A stretch of 7,863 nt of DNA from an uncultured Gammaproteobacteria bacterium (lineage in GTDB: Bacteria > Pseudomonadota > Gammaproteobacteria > Pseudomonadales > Azotimanducaceae_A), in contig CAJWGQ010000132.1 of the NCBI GenBank assembly GCA_913041025.1, forward strand, positions 1-7,863, in the 5' to 3' direction. The notes under the pieces were generated by a model. That model ran no database searches. It was given only the letters and a program-made list of their open reading frames with translations, and was not told the DNA's origin. The position numbers were made by a program, and so were the translations under genes. Below, in pieces: positions 6,578-7,863 of this stretch; within the stretch, counting starts at the first letter, position 1, and each line of letters begins with the position of its first letter.

Positions 6578-6617
6578 GTTTTCTCGAGATTGGCCTAGAT
6601 TTTTTGACCCAAATCAG

Positions 6618-6632
6618 CGGCGCATTACGCCG
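6618..6632 (-). terminator. Weak terminator-like hairpin after the dioxygenase gene
   Basis: Read on the minus strand, CGGCG-TAATG-CGCCG forms a perfect 5-bp GC stem with a 5-nt loop, starting 3 nt after the dioxygenase stop codon. It is followed by CTGATTTGGG rather than a run of T, so it is at best a weak intrinsic terminator or a 3'-end stabilising hairpin. Confidence 0.3.
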
Positions 6633-6635
6633 TTA

Positions 6636-7454
6636 TTAAAGCAAGGCCTTTTCTGGCTCTAGAATTTTGACTTCATCCTTTGAATAAGGGTCGCTGTAGT
6701 GACCAAAGCCGTAGTCTCCTTGCGTATAACCTAGGAGGTCTTGCAGGGCAGTATCCAAATTCCTAGCAACATCTGGTGGGCAACATAAATACTGGTTTTC
6801 CTCTTGACGAAGCCAAGCTAAACAATAGGTCAAATTCACTCCGATTCTAGAAGTATCAGATTGGTTTGCGCCGCCACCATGTAGCACAGAGCCGCTATAT
6901 ACAAAAACTGAACCTGCGGTCATTTCAGCATAGGCGATTTGTTCTGCTTCAGCTTCTTGACTCCAATCCCACCTGTGACTGCCAGGAACGCAACAAGTTG
7001 CACCGTTTTCGTGTGTGAAGTCGGTTAGAGCCCAAATCGTGTTGAACTGCGGCTCAATAGATGGGCTCAAGCTGTTGCCCCAAGCTAGTCTATCGCGATG
7101 CAAGACCTGGGCTTCGCTCCCAGGGTTGATTTTATTCACCATCGTAAGGTTCAGGAGTATTTTCTTTGTGAACGGAGCCAAATATTTTTTCGCTGCCCCC
7201 AAGATTAAGTCGTTTGTAATAAGTGAGCGGCAAGTCGGAGATCTACTAACCAAAGCGCCCATTCTTTGAGTGTTGAAACCGGAAAAATCGTCCCTGCCTG
7301 TTGGGGCCTTCGTGATAAAAGGATCTATTTCCTCATTAATTTGAGCGATCGTCGCCTGGTCGATTACATTCTTTATAACGAGAGCTCCACTTTTCTCAAG
7401 TTGACTTTGAATCTCTCGAGCGTCTGTATCAGCCGGCAAGTAGGAAAGTTTCAT
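6636..7454 (-). CDS. Phytanoyl-CoA dioxygenase (PhyH) family Fe(II)/2-oxoglutarate oxygenase
   Basis: This 272-residue soluble protein has the usual length for bacterial PhyH-family enzymes. These use Fe(II), O2 and 2-oxoglutarate to hydroxylate small molecules. The iron-binding facial triad is visible as H119-R-D121 (VLHRDRLAWG) and H192 (GSVLHGGGANQ). R203 (SDTSRIGVNLTY), 11 residues after H192, is the expected 2-oxoglutarate carboxylate ligand. The VPGSH motif at 156-160, after a CC pair, is a common PhyH landmark. The N-terminal GALVIKNVID segment is also typical. The ATG at 7454 is preceded by only a weak GGA. The gene is divergent from a short-chain dehydrogenase; a hydroxylase paired with a dehydrogenase would suit oxidation of an alcohol it produces, but that is inference. 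All catalytic residues are intact, so activity is likely. The substrate cannot be told. Confidence 0.9.
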   Translation of the reverse strand: MKLSYLPADTDAREIQSQLEKSGALVIKNVIDQATIAQINEEIDPFITKAPTGRDDFSGFNTQRMGALVSRSPTCRSLITNDLILGAAKKYLAPFTKKILLNLTMVNKINPGSEAQVLHRDRLAWGNSLSPSIEPQFNTIWALTDFTHENGATCCVPGSHRWDWSQEAEAEQIAYAEMTAGSVFVYSGSVLHGGGANQSDTSRIGVNLTYCLAWLRQEENQYLCCPPDVARNLDTALQDLLGYTQGDYGFGHYSDPYSKDEVKILEPEKALL

Positions 7455-7511
7455 TTTTGTTTTCCATCTAAAAATATTGTTTGTGTTATGGATCCAAAAT
7501 CTCTTCCTTAG

Positions 7512-7517
7512 CTTATA
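7512..7517 (-). promoter_or_regulatory. Possible -10 element for the dioxygenase gene
   Basis: TATAAG on the minus strand matches the -10 consensus at 5 of 6 positions and lies ~58 bp before the ATG. No good -35 is at standard spacing; instead the TTTAGTCG octamer occupies 7539-7546, just upstream, which might indicate an activator-dependent promoter. Confidence 0.25.
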
Positions 7518-7538
7518 CGAAAATCTTGCTCCATTTAC

Positions 7539-7546
7539 CGACTAAA
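7539..7546 (-). promoter_or_regulatory. TTTAGTCG octamer facing the dioxygenase gene
   Basis: On the minus strand this reads TTTAGTCGGTAAATGGAG. It matches the + strand TTTAGTCGATTAAAGATG at 7664 in the octamer and loosely beyond it. It is the left member of an 8-bp inverted pair 117 bp apart within the divergent gap, so each gene has one copy in the same orientation relative to its start. Confidence 0.3.
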
Positions 7547-7663
7547 ACCCTAATTTCTGCTCTCCCGACATCCACCTAAGGGGTATTACCTAGATACTCA
7601 GTTGGAGTTACATAGTCACCTAGTAGATGAATCTTCCGAAATACAACAAGCGATGTTACTGTC

Positions 7664-7671
7664 TTTAGTCG
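7664..7671 (+). promoter_or_regulatory. TTTAGTCG octamer facing the SDR gene
   Basis: This is the second copy of the octamer at 7539-7546, inverted, ending 41 bp before the SDR start codon. ACCTAG occurs twice between the two copies (7588-7593 and 7618-7623), and a related ACCTAA begins at 7574. No clear -10/-35 pair for the SDR gene was found. Confidence 0.3.
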
Positions 7672-7712
7672 ATTAAAGATGATGACCGAACAGAAAAAAT
7701 AGTGAGATTATT

Positions 7713-7863
7713 ATGTTTGAGCTTGATGGAAAGACTGCCTTGGTTACCGGAGCGACACGTGGAATAGGTGAAGCCAGTGCTCGGGCTTTGGATGCTGCGG
7801 GTGCTCGCGTAATCCTCAGCGGCAGAACTGCCAGTGATCTTGCGCGTGTCGCGGGCGAGCTCA
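7713..7863 (+). CDS. Short-chain dehydrogenase/reductase, N-terminal part (cut by window edge)
   Basis: The first 50 codons from the ATG at 7713 read MFELDGKTALVTGATRGIGE, followed by ASARALDAAGARVILSGRT and more. The TGATRGIG motif at 12-19 is the classical SDR nucleotide-binding TGxxxGxG, between the first strand (KTALVTG) and helix. SGRT after the second strand has an Arg at the position that often favours NADP(H). GTGAG at 7702-7706, 6 nt before the ATG, serves as ribosome binding site. Classical SDRs are ~250 residues, so about four fifths, including the Ser-Tyr-Lys catalytic residues, lies outside. It is divergent from the PhyH oxygenase and may be co-regulated with it. The family is sure; the substrate is unknown. 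Confidence 0.88.
   Translation, partial: MFELDGKTALVTGATRGIGEASARALDAAGARVILSGRTASDLARVAGEL

Noticed and set aside
6544..6639. 31-codon open frame on the + strand (MIYNYCPESSRSF through SGALRRY)
   Set aside because: The residue composition looks protein-like, but the frame is short, has no convincing ribosome binding site, overlaps the 3' end of the opposite-strand dioxygenase gene by 4 nt and matches nothing I recognise. A translated search for a decayed gene remnant would settle it.
7015..7511. Plus-strand open frames opposite the dioxygenase gene
   Set aside because: They overlap a gene with an intact facial triad and have no recognisable protein features.

Overview
The window looks like chromosomal sequence from a Gram-negative bacterium, most likely a gammaproteobacterium and possibly a marine one. 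This is inferred from the Uup-type ABC-F protein at the left edge, exported proteins with Gram-negative-style signal sequences, moderate GC content and a PhyH-type oxygenase. No lineage-specific marker is present, so the assignment is soft.

Layout. Positions 1-379 hold the 3' end of an ABC-F ATPase gene (uup) on the + strand. It converges on a - strand gene (548-2137) for an exported ADP-ribosylglycohydrolase-fold protein with a C-terminal beta-rich domain. Back to back with that gene is a compact + strand ABC sugar-importer operon: a lipoprotein substrate-binding protein (2297-3268), a double-domain ATPase (3284-4828) and a permease (4821-5780). The importer is of the ribose/simple-sugar (CUT2) type. 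Converging on its end is a - strand gene for a small membrane-anchored protein of unknown function (5830-6348). After a 287-bp non-coding stretch with inverted repeats comes a - strand PhyH-family Fe(II)/2-oxoglutarate dioxygenase gene (6636-7454). It is divergent from a short-chain dehydrogenase/reductase gene (7713 onward) that is cut off by the right edge.

The most interesting unit is 548-5780. An exported enzyme of a fold known for cutting N- or O-ribosyl glycosidic bonds shares a 159-bp divergent control region with a ribose-type importer. That region contains a 10-bp perfect palindrome with a central CG, resembling a LacI-family operator. A reasonable hypothesis is a scavenging module: the periplasmic enzyme releases a sugar from a ribosylated or glycosylated compound, the lipoprotein captures it, and the ATPase/permease import it. 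The hydrolase belongs to a variant subfamily in which two threonines expected at the metal site are replaced, so its substrate may not be ADP-ribose. No kinase, isomerase or regulator gene lies in the window.

A second divergent pair, the PhyH oxygenase and the SDR, may be co-regulated. Each has a copy of the octamer TTTAGTCG upstream, oriented toward its own start codon.
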